From NCBI RefSeq assembly GCF_014529535.1, contig NW_023503295.1:5688663-5752662 (forward strand): a stretch of DNA of 64,000 nucleotides, read 5' to 3'. Shown here piece after piece: positions 34,710 to 47,871 of this stretch (within the stretch, counting starts at the first letter, position 1; each line of letters begins with the position of its first letter). A model generated the notes under the pieces. That model saw only the letters and a program-made list of their open reading frames with translations, was not told the origin of the DNA and ran no database searches. The position numbers were made by a program, and so were the translations under genes. The DNA is from Bradysia coprophila (Eukaryota; Arthropoda; Insecta; Diptera; Sciaridae).

Positions 34710-36560
34710 GAGCTCTGACGCCTTGCGGTACTTGTACTCTGGATTGTTTATCAATTTAAAATGTCCAATATTTCTCTGTTGGTAACCTTATTTCAATTAT
34801 TGTCTAATTCTGTTCCAGCCACAAATAATAAAGAAGAGAAACGTACGCCCATTTCGCTTGAAGAGTTACATATGCCACTGATCGCATTCAACATCGTATC
34901 CGAATTATTAAAAGTTTACGTTGATTGAATTTTGAAATGAAAGTTGAGTGTAGTGTGGTTTCTATTACTTATTTTTTCAAGGTTTTGGATAATTGGAGCC
35001 ATTTTGGATTTCGTTTTTTTTTTAAACAAGAATATAAATAGTTTATAGGCGTTTGATAATGCGTCCCAGGCGGTCACTGATAAATTTAAAAAATATTTGA
35101 TTCAATTGGGTTTCATGCATAGATTTTTAAGAATACAAGATGAACGTTAAAATGAGAGCAAAAATTAAAATGAATTCACACCAATTTGAATTTTAAGTAA
35201 ACGATTCAATGAAAAAGTAAAAGTAGTCCTGGCACTAATCTTTTTGCATGAGATTTGGAAATGACAGAAAACATTCCGACTTTATGTGATGATCAAACTG
35301 GCATGAGCACAGAAACTCAAAATCGGCCAATCGGCAATCGACTTTGACCTGATTGGTGAATATTTTCATGTTGTTTAATCTAAATTTGGGACAAAATACC
35401 AAAGGATTGTAGCTGCAATTTCAGCTCGCCTTTGATCGTCGGATTGTGTGAAATTGAACGATTCATTTTGTAGTGAGAGACACTTTCGTAGGGGAATATT
35501 GTCTCTGCTACTTAATTATGTTCTTTCATTCAAAAATGCGTCGGGTCACCAACGGGCCAACCCATGAAGCAATCAATGAAATACAAAGTAGGAATACATG
35601 CCATGTAGAGTTACGGCGAAATTGGATTTTATCGTTCGGTACACCTCCACATCTTCACAAGATGCTTTCATTACAAAAAAAAAATTTCAATCGATAGCTC
35701 CAATAATCCAAATGTTAAATTTCTTTATGTAGAAATATTATTCTTGCTCAATTAAAAACCGCCGCGAATCCTGAAATAAAAAGTTATGCAAAAGAAAACA
35801 CATGTGCACAATCAGTTTAACTCGTAATGTTCACTATCGTATCTGAACGGCAAACGTCAGACAACTGTCAGTGTAACATTAAACGAATCGTCAAACCTTC
35901 ACTGAGTGAAGAATTTTTCGTTCCTGAACGAGCCCTCCGCACTTTCCATTTTGAATTTCGACCGCACTTACGGTGCGAATTATGCACAGCTTAACCAGCT
36001 GAAAAACAGAGTAACTTTTGCGAATAGACATCTTTAGGAAAACAGCAAGAAATTTTGGGGACATCTTTCTTCTTGGTAGTGACTGACCAACTACTTCTTG
36101 CTAACAATTGATCAACTATTTCTTGTTGGTGTTGTTTGTATTAATTGCGAATACAGCAACCTTCCTGTTTAAGAGTGAATTTCACTGTGATAGACTTGTC
36201 AAAATTCACTGGTTAAACTTAACGAAGAATTACTGTACGAGCTCATGTTATTGATGACTTTTGAATTCGCCTCCGTTGATAAAACTAACACTTAGCTGAC
36301 GTCATTGTGATGATAACCTGCAATTTCAACTCGATCTCATACATTACATTATATAATGCCAAAAGGTTTTAGTTAAAAAGTTGCGGTCTAACTCTTATCA
36401 CATCCACAGTAAACTTGCTCGTAAGTAAATTCATGCATGTCATTAGTTAATTAGAAAAACTGCTTTTTGAGTGAAACGAAAGAAAAATAACGCCTTTGAA
36501 AATGAACAAACAATTTAGTTTTATTCGAAAATTGTATTTTATTAGTCACGCTACGCAGGA
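34710..36560. other. Intergenic stretch, nothing recognised
   Basis: There are frames of 60-75 codons but no domain, splice agreement or repeat match. TATATAATG near 36349 could be the TATA element of the downstream small-peptide gene. Confidence 0.4.
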
Positions 36561-36562
36561 CT

Positions 36563-38114
36563 ATGGCATTCAGTACGAGATCTTGGTTGGTCGTTGCAAT
36601 GATAATTGCGATTGTTTTAGTCATTGCTGTTCAACAAATCGAAGGTACAGTTCTTCATTTATAGATCGTACAATGCAAGTTCACTTGTATATACTATAGA
36701 AAGGTCGCGATTATTCCAGTCCGTTCAAGATTTTGATAGTGGGTGAAATTAGTAAGTTTTAATGACATAGTGGGAAAATGTGCGGTTATCAAAAGCGAAC
36801 ACCTTATGTAATTTGTGAATATTCTTGTACTTATACAATGTCAATCATACCCGCACGTTAGCCCAGAGGGCGTGACACAAGTCCAATTATGAGAAAAAAT
36901 TTAAAATAAAAAAAAAACGTTTTGTCGTAGACCATACAGCAAATTTTGAAATTCTCCAATTTAGTTCCAAATGAACCTAGTCTATTATTAACGATCAGCG
37001 CATTTGTGAAAATCGGTTGTCAGTTGACCGAACTATAAATCTTTCAAGTAACGCAAGTTGTATTGAAATTGGTCGATTTAAATAACGCACTCACGGCACT
37101 CACAACAATATGAAAAATCTTTCGTTACTTCGTGTTCTGTTAGTACCAGTGAAAATGCTAACTTCTGAACCCTTCTTCAGATTGATTTTTTAAATTTTGG
37201 GAGTACGTTCTGGCAGGGACTATTTTTGAAATTTTTGAGTAATTGCGGTAGGGTGGTGCAGTCGAGGGAGAATACAATGTTTCAAAGATAAAAAAATAGT
37301 TTTTCGTCCGAATATTTAAGCTAAATTCACAGCCGTTTACATGGCAGTTGGAATTACAAGACAATGCAAAGTGATCTAAAAAAAAATAGAAATGTTACAT
37401 AAACGAAGAGCTAAACGGAGAAAAAAAAGTCCAAGGCTCTGAAAGAACAGGTTAAGATACGAAGACGGGTGAAATACAAATTTTGACAATATACATGTTT
37501 TGTTAAACACACTTTCTATAGATTATCATTTTCAGACCATGTAAACGTCAGACACGATTCCAGCTGTCAGACATTTCGAAAAATATCGAATGAATTGAAC
37601 TAACGATTTTCATGTAAGAACCAGTAAATTGAACGCTGTTAACGTCAAAGAGGTTAAGGACTGTTTGACGAAAAATTAAGTGGGGTTACGTTGATTTGTA
37701 CCGTATAATGACAATGATCTATAAAAAAAACTTTAGGATTTTTTTTTACTTTATCAATATGACATTTCACACAATCTGAGTGTGTTTAACAAAACCTGTG
37801 TAAATTGTCAAAATTTGAATATCACCGCCTTCGTGATCAACTCGAACGATAACTTCGTGTCCGCGTGCTTTCTGGAAAACGTGAAATTATCGTTTTGTGT
37901 CAAAATGTGTTGGCTTTGAGGAAAAATCATACACAAATCACCTGTTCTTTCAGAACCTTGAAACCGACGACAGTGAATTCAACTTTATTTTCAATTAATT
38001 ATTTCAGGAGCATGCTATATCGACAGAAAGGGCGACCAACATTGTGATAGCGAGCCGAAATGTATAACACGTACAGATGAAAATGGTCACGTACATAAAG
38101 TGTGCGTTGGATAA
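36563..38114 (+). CDS. Small secreted four-cysteine peptide (unrecognised)
   Basis: Exons 36563-36644 and 38008-38114 join in phase (G|GA) into 62 residues. Residues 1-22 or so (MAFSTRSWLVVAMIIAIVLV) are a clear signal peptide. The mature part, starting near QQIEG, is about 35 residues and holds four Cys in the order C-x9-C-x5-C-x14-C, with IDRKGDQHC and HKVCVG. Both splice sites are good (GTACAG, TTATTTCAG), and AATAAA follows the stop at 38161. Such two-exon genes, with the signal in exon 1 and Cys-rich mature peptide in exon 2, are common among insect antimicrobial, venom-like and signalling peptides. I do not recognise this one. The intron (1.36 kb) carries a TIR element. It could instead be an accessory or salivary peptide; no evidence decides. 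Confidence 0.7.
37433..37964. mobile_element. TIR element in the peptide-gene intron, CAAGG(T/C)TCTGAAAGAACAGG ends
   Basis: Outer ends CAAGGCTCTGAAAGAACAGG and its inverse, plus inner paired tracts (ATTTTGACAATATACATGTT, GTTAAACACACT). The same end occurs at 4462, 8265 and 40703, the first two nested in the palindrome. It is probably hAT-like; no clean target duplication is visible. Confidence 0.6.
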
Positions 38115-38589
38115 CGTATTGCATCTTCAAGATATTCATTGAAATTTGACATTTTGAACTAATAAAAAATTATGTTGCGAAAATAAAAATGGAAATCTCA
38201 GAATTGTTATTGTATGCTTGGTGGTGGTGTATCTCAGTCCAGATGACTTTAATTTGAACTTTAGTTTACATTTAGTGAGTTTTTTTGCAAATTAAACGAT
38301 AAAACTGGCATGAAAATAATTAAGCCTTGGGAGTTGTGAACGTAGAATTATAATTCGGTTCTCCTACACCATCAAAACCTTTTGACATTTGATTCCTTTT
38401 TAAATGTTCCGTTTTTTTAAATGTTCCGTAACAGATAACGCTGCGCCGGACAGCCAGTGTGGCGACAGCAACGCCATCTGTTATCACTTCTCTGGGATCT
38501 TTTCGGTCAAACGTCAATTGACAATATTGACATTTCAAATGAAATTGCTGTGAAAGACGACGCTAGCAGAAAAAAGTGATACTTAAAAA

Positions 38590-39498
38590 ATGCAACAAAA
38601 AGATCAGAGTAATTATTTAGTGAAACCAAATGTAAGTATTTTTATCTATTTCTATAAAGTATTTTTATGTTTGACTTTATTTGATCTGGCATCATGAACT
38701 ATCGACATTCGACGAATAAAAAAGTTTGGCTAATACAAGCTTCCAAAAATGACTATTCACAGCACGATCTGTGAAGAGGATGCTGGTGCTCCAGAGGGAC
38801 TTGACGTCATAAGATCGCATTTTTCGCTCTTTTACAGTTCAGCAGGGAACTTCGAGGTTGCTTACTTTCCAATGTCGTACATCCCTTCGAGGATTGTCGT
38901 ATATTGGTAGAGATATGTAAAAAAGACAGATCGGGCTTTCATGTTTTTCAAAATAAATTTTTTATTTTAGGATGAGCTTGCTGAAATCTTCGAGAATGGT
39001 GCAGTTCGCAGAGCCGTTATTGACAGGAAAATTGGTGATTGCATCGGCATTAAAAGAATGAAAGCGTCGGGACGTAAAGGAATTCCAGAAAAGTTGCCTA
39101 GTCACGTATACATTAATGTCACACATTATATTGAGTTAAGCAGATTCTTGAACGACATGGTAAAGGCAGAGACATTGCACCCAGGCACAACGAAAAAGTG
39201 GATTAAGTTTGTACAGTGCCATTGGGAGTACGATTTTTATCAGCGATCACCGATTCATCACGACGTATACTCAAATAACTGTTGTCGCTGTCGGAGTTAT
39301 GTTAACAATTTGGCAGAAAGAGCAGTTTGGTGGTTTCCGATTAACAATCAAAAATGTATAAAAATTTCTTTTAAAAAATATTGTAATGATGACACATTTC
39401 AATGTTCAACATTGTCGATCAGAACGTACGGTATACTTGAAGCAGAGCTGACAGTGGAGAATGTAGCTGAAAGTGAAAATTTGAGAAGATCATTCTAG
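38590..39498 (+). CDS. Unrecognised two-exon protein, 189 residues
   Basis: Exon 1 (38590-38631) begins MQQKDQSNYLVKPN and exon 2 (38971-39498) continues in phase 0 across a good GTAAGT / TTATTTTAG intron. No signal peptide or membrane segment. The N-terminal half is charged (DELAEIFENGAVRRAVIDRK). The middle has WIKFVQCHWEYDFY and a cysteine cluster NNCCRCRSYV, then ERAVWWFPIN, KKYCNDDTFQC and a beta-like RTYGILEAELTVENV. The Cys pairs could bind zinc or form disulfides; I cannot assign a family. Uninterrupted 176-codon exon, splice consensus and ordinary composition argue for a real gene. A 5-base change would not create such agreement by chance, but expression is unproven. Confidence 0.6.
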
Positions 39499-39711
39499 AC
39501 GCAATAATATTTCCAATATTATGTTGAAAATAGTTAAATAAGAATTAAAACGAAAATTCTCTGATATTCTGTAAAAGTGGATTTTACCTTGCCGTTCGGA
39601 AATTGTCATTTAGAATCAGAATACTTACAAATACAATTTTAAATTATCAATTATCTGGCTTTTTATTTGTTAATGAAAACTTGATTTTTAAATTTCAAAC
39701 AAAAACATTTA

Positions 39712-41193
39712 CAGTTAACGACATCTCAATTGTCCATCTTATGATTTCCACGTTTTCAATGAATTCCACACATTCCACACAGCTCACACTCTGTATCAGT
39801 ATGATCCGCTGTGGTTGCCATGGTTGTATATTATTAGGAGGTTGGACCAACAGCCTTTTTTCGTGGTGGCATTAAATCAAAAATAACTGGTTGCTACTGT
39901 GTTGCGTATTTTGGTTAAGAATAAGATTGAAACGATATGATCACTAAGTTGAATTGTGCCACAAGCATTATTCACTTAGAATGTACACGTACAGTGTTAA
40001 AAGAGAGTCGAAATTTTGACATCGAGATCAGTTGAATTAACTGGTTTTTTTCCTTTTTACATACAAAATTTTGACATATCACCCATCGACCTCAGTTAAA
40101 CTAACTGGTTTTTCCCCTGTTTTTACGCTCTTTTAACGCTGTATAAAAGTCTTTGTGCTGTATATAAGAACCGATAAATTCACGAAATCTCTGAGATTCT
40201 CGGTGCCAAGATAAACTGGAGAAAAAACGATCCAAATAGGACAAAACTTAAGAATTTCTGTATACAAATTGTTATGCGTTTCTGATGACCCAAAATATAT
40301 AAATTTTCTAACATTCCCATAAATATTAAGACTAAAGGCCAAAAACATTTATATTTACTCATCGAATGAGTGTAATGTTTTCCGAAATTGATTATACACA
40401 AAATTTAGAATAAATAAGGGCAAAATTGCACAAAAACTCGATTGAAACTGGCAAAAAGCTAAATTAATACACAAAAATGTCACTTTGAAATCTGTTGACA
40501 AATGCACAATGAAAATATTATGAAAAGAATTTGACATATGTCATGGACCAAGGATGCGGATCTCAGAACTGAACGAGGTACAGCCGATTGTCATTTTAGT
40601 AGATGTGTGTTGGTTACACAACCTCTTATGATTAGTAATTTGTCTAATTTAAACTCAACAATGTCCACGTTTGACCTGCAAATTTTAGTTGACGAATAAG
40701 TTCTGAAAGAACAGGTTAAGACACTCATAAAAGCAGCTGTCATTAAAATATGATGAGTGTAGTCAGTGTTTCAATACTTCAATACAAACATTTAGTAGAC
40801 AAGAAATCTCTTCTAAATTGGTTTACTGTCTTCGTTATCAAGTCAGATATGAGCTAGCCTGTCTTTTTAGAATTTTGATTGACGCTACTTAGTGCTTGGA
40901 CACGCAAAGTAGTTAATGAGAACTTAAATTATGTACGTCAATGATGCCGATCGACAAAATCAAAAATGAAACTGAATCAGTATTTAGGTGAATTCTTCAA
41001 CACAGTAGCAACCAGTTATTTTTGATTTAATGCCAACACGAAAAAAGGCTGTTAGCTTAACCTCCTAATAATATACAACCATGGCAACCACAGCGGATCA
41101 TACTGATACAGAGTGTTTTCTGCGTGGAATGTGTGGAATTCATTGAAAACGTGGAAATCATAAGATGTGAGACAATTGAGATGTCGTGGACTG
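39712..41193. mobile_element. TA-flanked element with about 190-base TIRs
   Basis: Ends are CAGTTAACGACATCTCAATT and its inverse with two changes, flanked by TA. The TIRs extend about 190 bases and include CACACTCTGTATCAGTATGA and the 'gattaaatcaaaaataactgg'-type inner edge. Parts of the same TIR occur at 5090-5180 and 7560-7760 in the palindrome. The 1.1 kb interior has no transposase, so it is non-autonomous. Confidence 0.8.
39992..40141. mobile_element. Nested TA-flanked MITE
   Basis: CAGTGTTAAAAGAG opens and its near inverse CTCTTTTAACGCTG closes a 150-base unit flanked by TA on both sides. It lies inside the larger element 39712-41193. Inner words GTTGAATTAACTGG and GTTAAACTAACTGG repeat. 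Confidence 0.7.
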
Positions 41194-41593
41194 TAAGCGA
41201 AAAATTTGTAAAACAAAATTCAAAGATATTGAATCACAGCCGAAGAAATATAGTTTTCGGGTTTTACAAAGGTATTTATCATATTTAACCCACACTTTAT
41301 CCCACAACAGTGGAATCCATAAATTTGAATTTCGTTTACACAACGATCACAATGACGGCGCTGCAGTCACACTTTCAAAATGTGATATATGGTGGCTAAA
41401 CTAAATTTTGGTTTTAGCTACTCTTTCATCTGTTTTTTTATTATTACATTATGCTTCCAAATTTTTATGTCATATGAACCGTTTGAATTTGAAGAAAGAT
41501 GTGTTGTTTATATTGAAGCTATTTAGTTTTATTTGTTGACAACATTACACAAGACACAAACTATACACTGTAAAATCATGCACTTTCTTGACG

Positions 41594-44500
41594 TTAAAAT
41601 ATTTCTGGGAGACTCAAACTCCAAGCGACAGACAAAAGCTCCAAAGCAAATACAATAGTCGCCAACATCAATAAACCGAACCAAACTTGAAGCATACCAA
41701 GTATTTGTAAAATATTGAGCTTCCGTGGAATGTTTTCCTCAGAACTCTCTAGCAACGTATTATCTCCGCTGGAAACGCTCCATTTGAATATCAATCCATT
41801 TTCATTCATGTAAGTTATTTTCTTGTCCAATGACTCCTTCAAATAGAACCGCTTCACCAGATAAATAATGTGGGTGTACTTGGAAATTGTGATCGTATGT
41901 GCCTTTCGAAAGGCTAGTTGGGTATGCATTTTTCGTTGTACATCATCAGCAAGCCGAATTTCGAATGTAACATATGCCTCTGTTTCAGTAACGAACTCCC
42001 ACTCAGTACTCGGATCGATAAACTTTAACCTAATTTAAGCAATTGTCATCAATTTTCTCACAATTTCTGAGAAACACTCACAAGTCCTTGAGACGCGTGT
42101 CAAATTTTAAAAATGGACCAAAATCTCCCTCATCCAATTTGATCGAAATACCATTTTTCATCAATTCGTCAAGGTTTTTCACACTCGGCACCATTTGGTT
42201 CTTTTTAATAAAAGTGAATAACTGGCCCTGGTATACGTTTTGGAAAACGATTGATGCCAGCGTCCATACCATCAGTAAAAATCTTGCAAAATGTCCTGCC
42301 GGTTTGAAGATTGCTCCAGCAGTTACAAGGACGCTTAATAAATTGAAATACGGGGATCCACTTGCCCCAACTTTAATACCAACCACGAATGGGTAATACG
42401 GTTTTCCTTTGCACTGAAGGAATTTAATCACAGCAACTGCTATTGCAATTGTCATTAGTATGCACATCCACGATGTTATTGTAAACGGGAAGAAAATTGT
42501 TTCGAATGCAGTGTAATGCCTGGGATATGGTACAACCAACATGAGATCTTCATACGTATATGGCACGGTACTGCTGATAAGGATTTTAAGGAAGTGCTCA
42601 TATAGCAGTGCTCCGACTAGCATTTCATACTGCCTTTGCTGGATCTGAAAAATGGTGCAGTTAGCTCGGCAGGATTTTTTTAAATTACCTTTTAAAAGCA
42701 TTTTATCGATCTATAGTTTTTGGATTGTTCTAGAATTGTTCTATTTCCAATTTAATATAACTTTTCAACAATCAAAAAGGACCAAAATGTCTACACACAA
42801 TGGATTCCTAATTTTTTGATAGGATTAGGTAGGACAAGACATCTTCTGCATGCCTTCGTATCCATAGAAGAATATTATTCATAAAAGACTCATAAAAGGT
42901 TTCGTTTTAAAAAAGAACTTTCACATGTACAAGCCGTGACGACATATTGCCTGGTATATTGTTCTTAGTTTGTATCAGTACATCTGTCGCTATGGCCTGA
43001 TGGGAAATGATATTTTTATTACTTTTTATTATCGCCAAAGACCATACCTTTTTTGGCTACAAGTGTGCCCGCTCTCAACCAGAGAGATGATATGGCGACA
43101 GGCGACTCATCTCTCTGCTCATAACACATGGTTATCGGCGGATGTTTAAGTCAAAAAATGACCAAGCGGCTAAAAAACAGGTTTAATCGCTACAGCTGTA
43201 GAGGACAATGTCAAACTTTCAAAGTCACAGGAAGTCATAGTAGGAGTGAATTGAGTTCTTAAAGATAATCAATTCAATTTCCAATTTCGCTAAAACTCTT
43301 CCGTTTTCACGCTTTAAACATTTAATAAACTTACCATTCCGAAAGCTCCGAACGCAGTTTTATTCTCATAATTCACTGACCCAATACTTTCACCCCAATA
43401 AATCGAAGTATTTAGAGTGAAATTAATTTGCTTTGAAATTTCATGCAGAAGAACGTACTCCATTCCACCGAAATTGTAAGAACCATCTGAATTATTGCCG
43501 GCTATAAATATGTAAGGACGATATGGTGCTACTAGAAGTGAAATAGGACAATGGAACAAATTGGCAGTTTTTGGTGGAAAAATGTGCTTATTAGCTTGCA
43601 GAAAGTGGCCACTTTGAAATGAATTCCAAATGACTGGTTTAATTTTGCCGCAATGAGTTGGAGTAAATGGAAAATATGTGTGCAGCAGAACTGATGGTGT
43701 AGTTGCATTTTCGTACGTTAAAATGTTAACATTGATAATGTTGTCGTTGTGCCAAAAATCTCTAAAAATGTTGATCAGATCACTGTTCTCGTTCTGACCG
43801 ATAAGTGAATTTGTCTTAACGATTGTGTAGTAGCCAAACGAATCCAGTGAAGTTGTAGTAATGGTCTCCACAATTAATCTAAAATTCAATAGTATTTCAA
43901 CAGTGTTGTAATGAACTATCACTTAACGCTTATGTTTTTGTATTCTCTCAAATATGTTTTCTTTTATATTCTATTCATTGTCAAGGCGGAAATCAGATTT
44001 ACATTAAATTTTCTAGTTCTCCGATTTTGGCATTTGAAAAAAGAAATCTTAAAGTCTCATTTATCAGGAAAAATTCAAACTTGTCGAATCAAGAATCATT
44101 CTGCTACTTATGTCGCAAATTTTTCTGTTGTTATAATTTTCTAAAATTCTTTCTAAAATTTTTCGGATAAATTTTTTGTCGAATAAACTTTCGCGTGCTT
44201 TCCTCATCAGCTGCTATTTGTGACGAATATCTTTTTGCGTGTCGAATCGTCACCAATACCGATATCAGTTCTTGTGTAAGTGGATAACAGGACTTGCGTC
44301 ACACCTCCACTGTTAGTGGCTTGGGCGATATCAGCTCTTTTGTAAGTAGACAATCATATTGTGCAGTTTGAACTTTGAACGAAAATATTCTTCTTACAAA
44401 TTTGTATATCCTTCTCTTTGATCTGAACCTTCCAGCTTTCTTTTGACGAAAATCGAAAATTTTACGAAATTCAAAAATTTGACGAAATTTAAACATTTGA

Positions 44501-47500
44501 CGAAATTTGAAAATTTGACGAAATTCAAAAATTTGACGAAATTTGAAAATTTGACGAAATTCGAAACTTTGACGAAAATCGAAACTTTGATGAAAATCGA
44601 AAATTTGACGAAATTCAAAAATTTGACGAAATTCGAAAATTTGACGAATATCAAAAAGTTGATAAAAATCGAAAATTTGACAAAAATCGAAAATTTGACG
44701 AAATTAAAAAATTTGACGCACTTAAAACGATCATAGATCCCAAATAAGCGACTTTTTAGTGAAACCATGAAACACGAATCAACTAGAATCAAAAATTCTA
44801 TAACTTTGTCTTTTACACGAGGTTTCTATCTGCCGTATTTTCCTAGTTATAGCTCGCACTTAAAACGCTCATAGCTCCCAAATCGGAGATTTTTGGTGAA
44901 AACCATGATACATTTGTCGACTAGAATGTGAAACTCTATAAAATTGTCTTTTAAACGAACTTTCTATCTGTTTTTTTTCCTAGTTATGGCTGACATAGCT
45001 CGCACTTAAAACGCTCATAGCTCCCAAATGGGAGATTTTTGGTGAAAACCATGAAACACGTGTCAACTAAAATCTGAAACTCTATAAATTTGTCTTTTAA
45101 ACGAACTTTCTATCTGCCATATTTTCTGAGTTGTGGGTTCTATAGCTCAATAGCTTAAAACGATCATAGCTCCGAAATTATTAGCTTTTATGAAAATTCC
45201 TCAAATTAGTTTCTTAGAATTACGTCCTTGTCATACCCTGAAAACTTCAGCCAAATCCACCGGTAAAATCAAAAGTTTCGTTGTAACAAAGTAACAGTGA
45301 CAAAGTAACAAAGGTTAGTAAAATTCACCTATTTTTTCATACAAATTTCTGCAAATTTCCAAGTTTTGAAATTTAATATCTCGGCCAAATCTTAACCTTA
45401 TAAGGCGTGTGATAACTCGTTGACTCGTATGGACGCCCAGATTACGAATAAAACAAATGGGGCGTAGTAGGAGCGGAGGGGGAAAAGTAAAAAAAGTTGT
45501 GTATATATGTTCCTCAGTCCTACGGAAAAAAAATTTGTCAAATTTTTTAGTGTGAACGGACTTGCGTCACGGCCCTTCACTAACGTAGGGCCATGATCAA
45601 TCCTACTGAAAAAAAAATTGTCAAATTTTTCAATGTGAACGGACTTGCGTCACTGCCCTTCACTAACGTAGGGCCATGATTGAATTTAACTGTAAATTTA
45701 TTATTAATATCGGCAGCGTTTTAATGGTAGAATAATTTAATTATTTGTAGGTCTGCTGAGAGAGAACTAAAAAAGTGTGGTTTCCGATAACTTTTGACGA
45801 GTCATATTCAGTGTTTTCATGGTGTGGCGAGTGCTGTCTGTTAAAAAAAAATTCTAGTGAATGTTCAACCTTTTCGAAATTTATTGAAATAATAGCAAAA
45901 TCAAAAGGAGCTTCCGGTACCATTTGCTCCCTGCGCAAAAGATAAATTTACGTGGAATATTTTCAGTTCATTTTTCGTAAATTTTTACAAGAAATTTAAC
46001 TTTAACTAGTAGGAGGCAGTAAAACAGAACATATTGGATGCTGTTACGTGATTCAATAATTCGGAAGCATTTTGTGATGCTCGGAAACTCTCTTGTGTAT
46101 TTTTGAGCAACAATCTTAACTGTTGAATCACTGTCTTCGACAAGTGTGGTTGAATACTTCGTCTTTCCGGCTCAGATATACAGACCCTACACTTGTCGAA
46201 AAGCAGTATATCTCATTGTAACCTACTATATGTGTCAGAAACAGAAACAATTCATATGATTTAAATGAAATATGGCTTGTCAAATAATGGGCATTGAAGT
46301 AATTAAATCATGAGTAAAATTTCCGGCGATTCACGAGAATGTCAAGAAATATCCCTGAGGGAAATTGCATTTTCTTACGAGGGACATTCGATAGTAACGA
46401 TATTTTTTGCTCCAACAAAAAACGAATTTTGCCAAAAATTCGTAATGTACTAATTATGGAGTACGGTTAGACAATTGGGTTTTCATGCCTTGGGGCCAAA
46501 ATCGAGGTCAATTCTCGAAATTTTTACTCGATTTTTTCTCTTTGCATGAAATGATTTTTTTTAGAACTAGGTTTAGAACTGCACCTACGATCGAAAAGTT
46601 CGATCAAAGTACTGTTTACACATATGTGCGTCCGAGAAAGTAACTTTGTCGGCCGGTAAACAAAGCCAACAATGGAATTTCATCTATATTTTCCGGCCGC
46701 AAACGATTGTGCCAAGTAAAAGTGAAATTGTTGTAGACTGATTTCTTTGTTATTGTTTGTGTGTTTCGTCTCATTATGATCATTACGACACAAAAAACGT
46801 AGTTCGTAAAAATACTATTTCGTGAAAAGTTCTAGGTATATTGCAACATGTAGACTTGTAACGTAGCTCACATGAAAGCATGTATTTTTGTATGTCACTC
46901 TCATTCGTTAGTTGTGTCACAAATTACGTGGATTTTCCCGCATAATATACAGGTAATACCGACACAGCTTCAGTTAAATCGAGCTCTTTGCCTGCATTGC
47001 AAATTATGCATCATGAACTGTTATGGTTGCACAACAAAGAAGAAGATTATTTATTGCCTGTTTACATGCGACTTTAATTTCGCAACCGCAAATCGATTAT
47101 TTTGAATTTTCAGTTTACAATTCTTATATTATACTTCTACAACACCCGTCTGGCGATATGACAAACGTGGATTTATTACCGAAATGATTCGTATGAGTCA
47201 ATCAAAATTACATTACTCATACGATCAGTAATGCCATTCAAATAATCCTGATCATGCAGCAACCATGCTGTTGATATGTTACTATCCATTGAAGCGAACA
47301 CACTTCGTAAAATGGAATTGTGCATTGTGTCCGTTTTGTTGCTGGTAACGAAAACATTATTGGACAGCTTCGAATAAAACTGTTGGATAATTGCGATGAT
47401 GGCCGATGCAAACAAATCTTCCCGGTCAGTTGTCGGCTCTAAGTTTCTTATTGTGCTGACTGCAGACGGTACACACAATAATAATGCTGTAATGTATACT

Positions 47501-47505
47501 TTCAT
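41594..47505 (-). CDS. Ionotropic receptor (IR, variant glutamate receptor family)
   Basis: IRs are ligand-gated cation channels of insect taste and smell neurons. Four exons (47505-47180, 43878-43335, 42644-42082, 42029-41594) join in phase into 622 residues. Residues 1-17 are a signal peptide (MKVYITALLLCVPSAVS). The extracellular region has several N-glycosylation sites. The ligand-binding S1 lobe runs through YRPYIFIAGNNSDG and EYVLLHEISKQINF to about 335. M1 is near 343-367 (ITSWMCILMTIAIAVAV), the pore loop near 390-405, and M3 near 409-436, ending QNVYQGQLFTFI where glutamate receptors have SYTANLAAF. S2 starts VPSVKNLDELMKNGISI, and M4 is near LQVWFGLLMLATIVFALEL before a short tail. 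Intron 1 is 3.3 kb and holds minisatellites; intron 2 is 0.69 kb. The divergent-type sequence prevents naming an ortholog. Confidence 0.85.
44447..44725. repeat. 18-base minisatellite in IR intron 1
   Basis: About 15 units of GACGAAATTCGAAAATTT with small changes. Because 18 is a multiple of three, both strands stay open and give periodic peptides (NLTKFE on one strand, FVKFSI on the other); these are not genes. Confidence 0.9.
44715..45200. repeat. Four tandem units of about 143 bases in IR intron 1
   Basis: Each unit starts near ACTTAAAACG(A/C)TCATAG and contains CTCTATAA and GTCTTTTAAACGAACTTTCT-like blocks (44718, 44862, 45005, 45150). Divergence rises toward both ends. Confidence 0.8.
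45515..45680. repeat. Two tandem units of about 83 bases in IR intron 1
   Basis: Each unit contains GTGAACGGACTTGCGTCAC and CCCTTCACTAACGTAGGGCC; the second follows directly. A diverged trace (GGACTTGCGTCACACC) lies at 44291. Confidence 0.85.
45690..47175. other. Remainder of IR intron 1, nothing recognised
   Basis: AT-rich, with frames of at most 77 codons and no domain or repeat match. Confidence 0.4.
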
Positions 47506-47871
47506 TACTACGAAATTCACTGTTACACCTATACCTTTACTAATATGATTGAATTACCACAATAGATGAATGAACATTTAAAGGCTGAAAAGAATAAACC
47601 ATTACAATCAATCTAATCGTTTTTTTTTAATCAACGAACTGATTTAGGCAACCCTACTTGTTATCTATTAAGAGCATTGATTTTACCAGTTCGGACACAC
47701 AAAATACACCGCTACAGTAAAACCACAACAATGCAATCAGAACACGCGTGTGGTAAAACGGAAATATAAACACGTATTAGCAGTTGTATAACTGGCTGCC
47801 AGTCATGGTTTACTTCCGTACACGTCCGACGTATAAACATACGATCGACACGGATCGTCATGAACAGTCAA

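Noticed and set aside
44394..44792. Long open frames on both strands rich in NLTKFE / FVKFSI
   Set aside because: They are produced by the 18-base minisatellite whose unit is a multiple of three.
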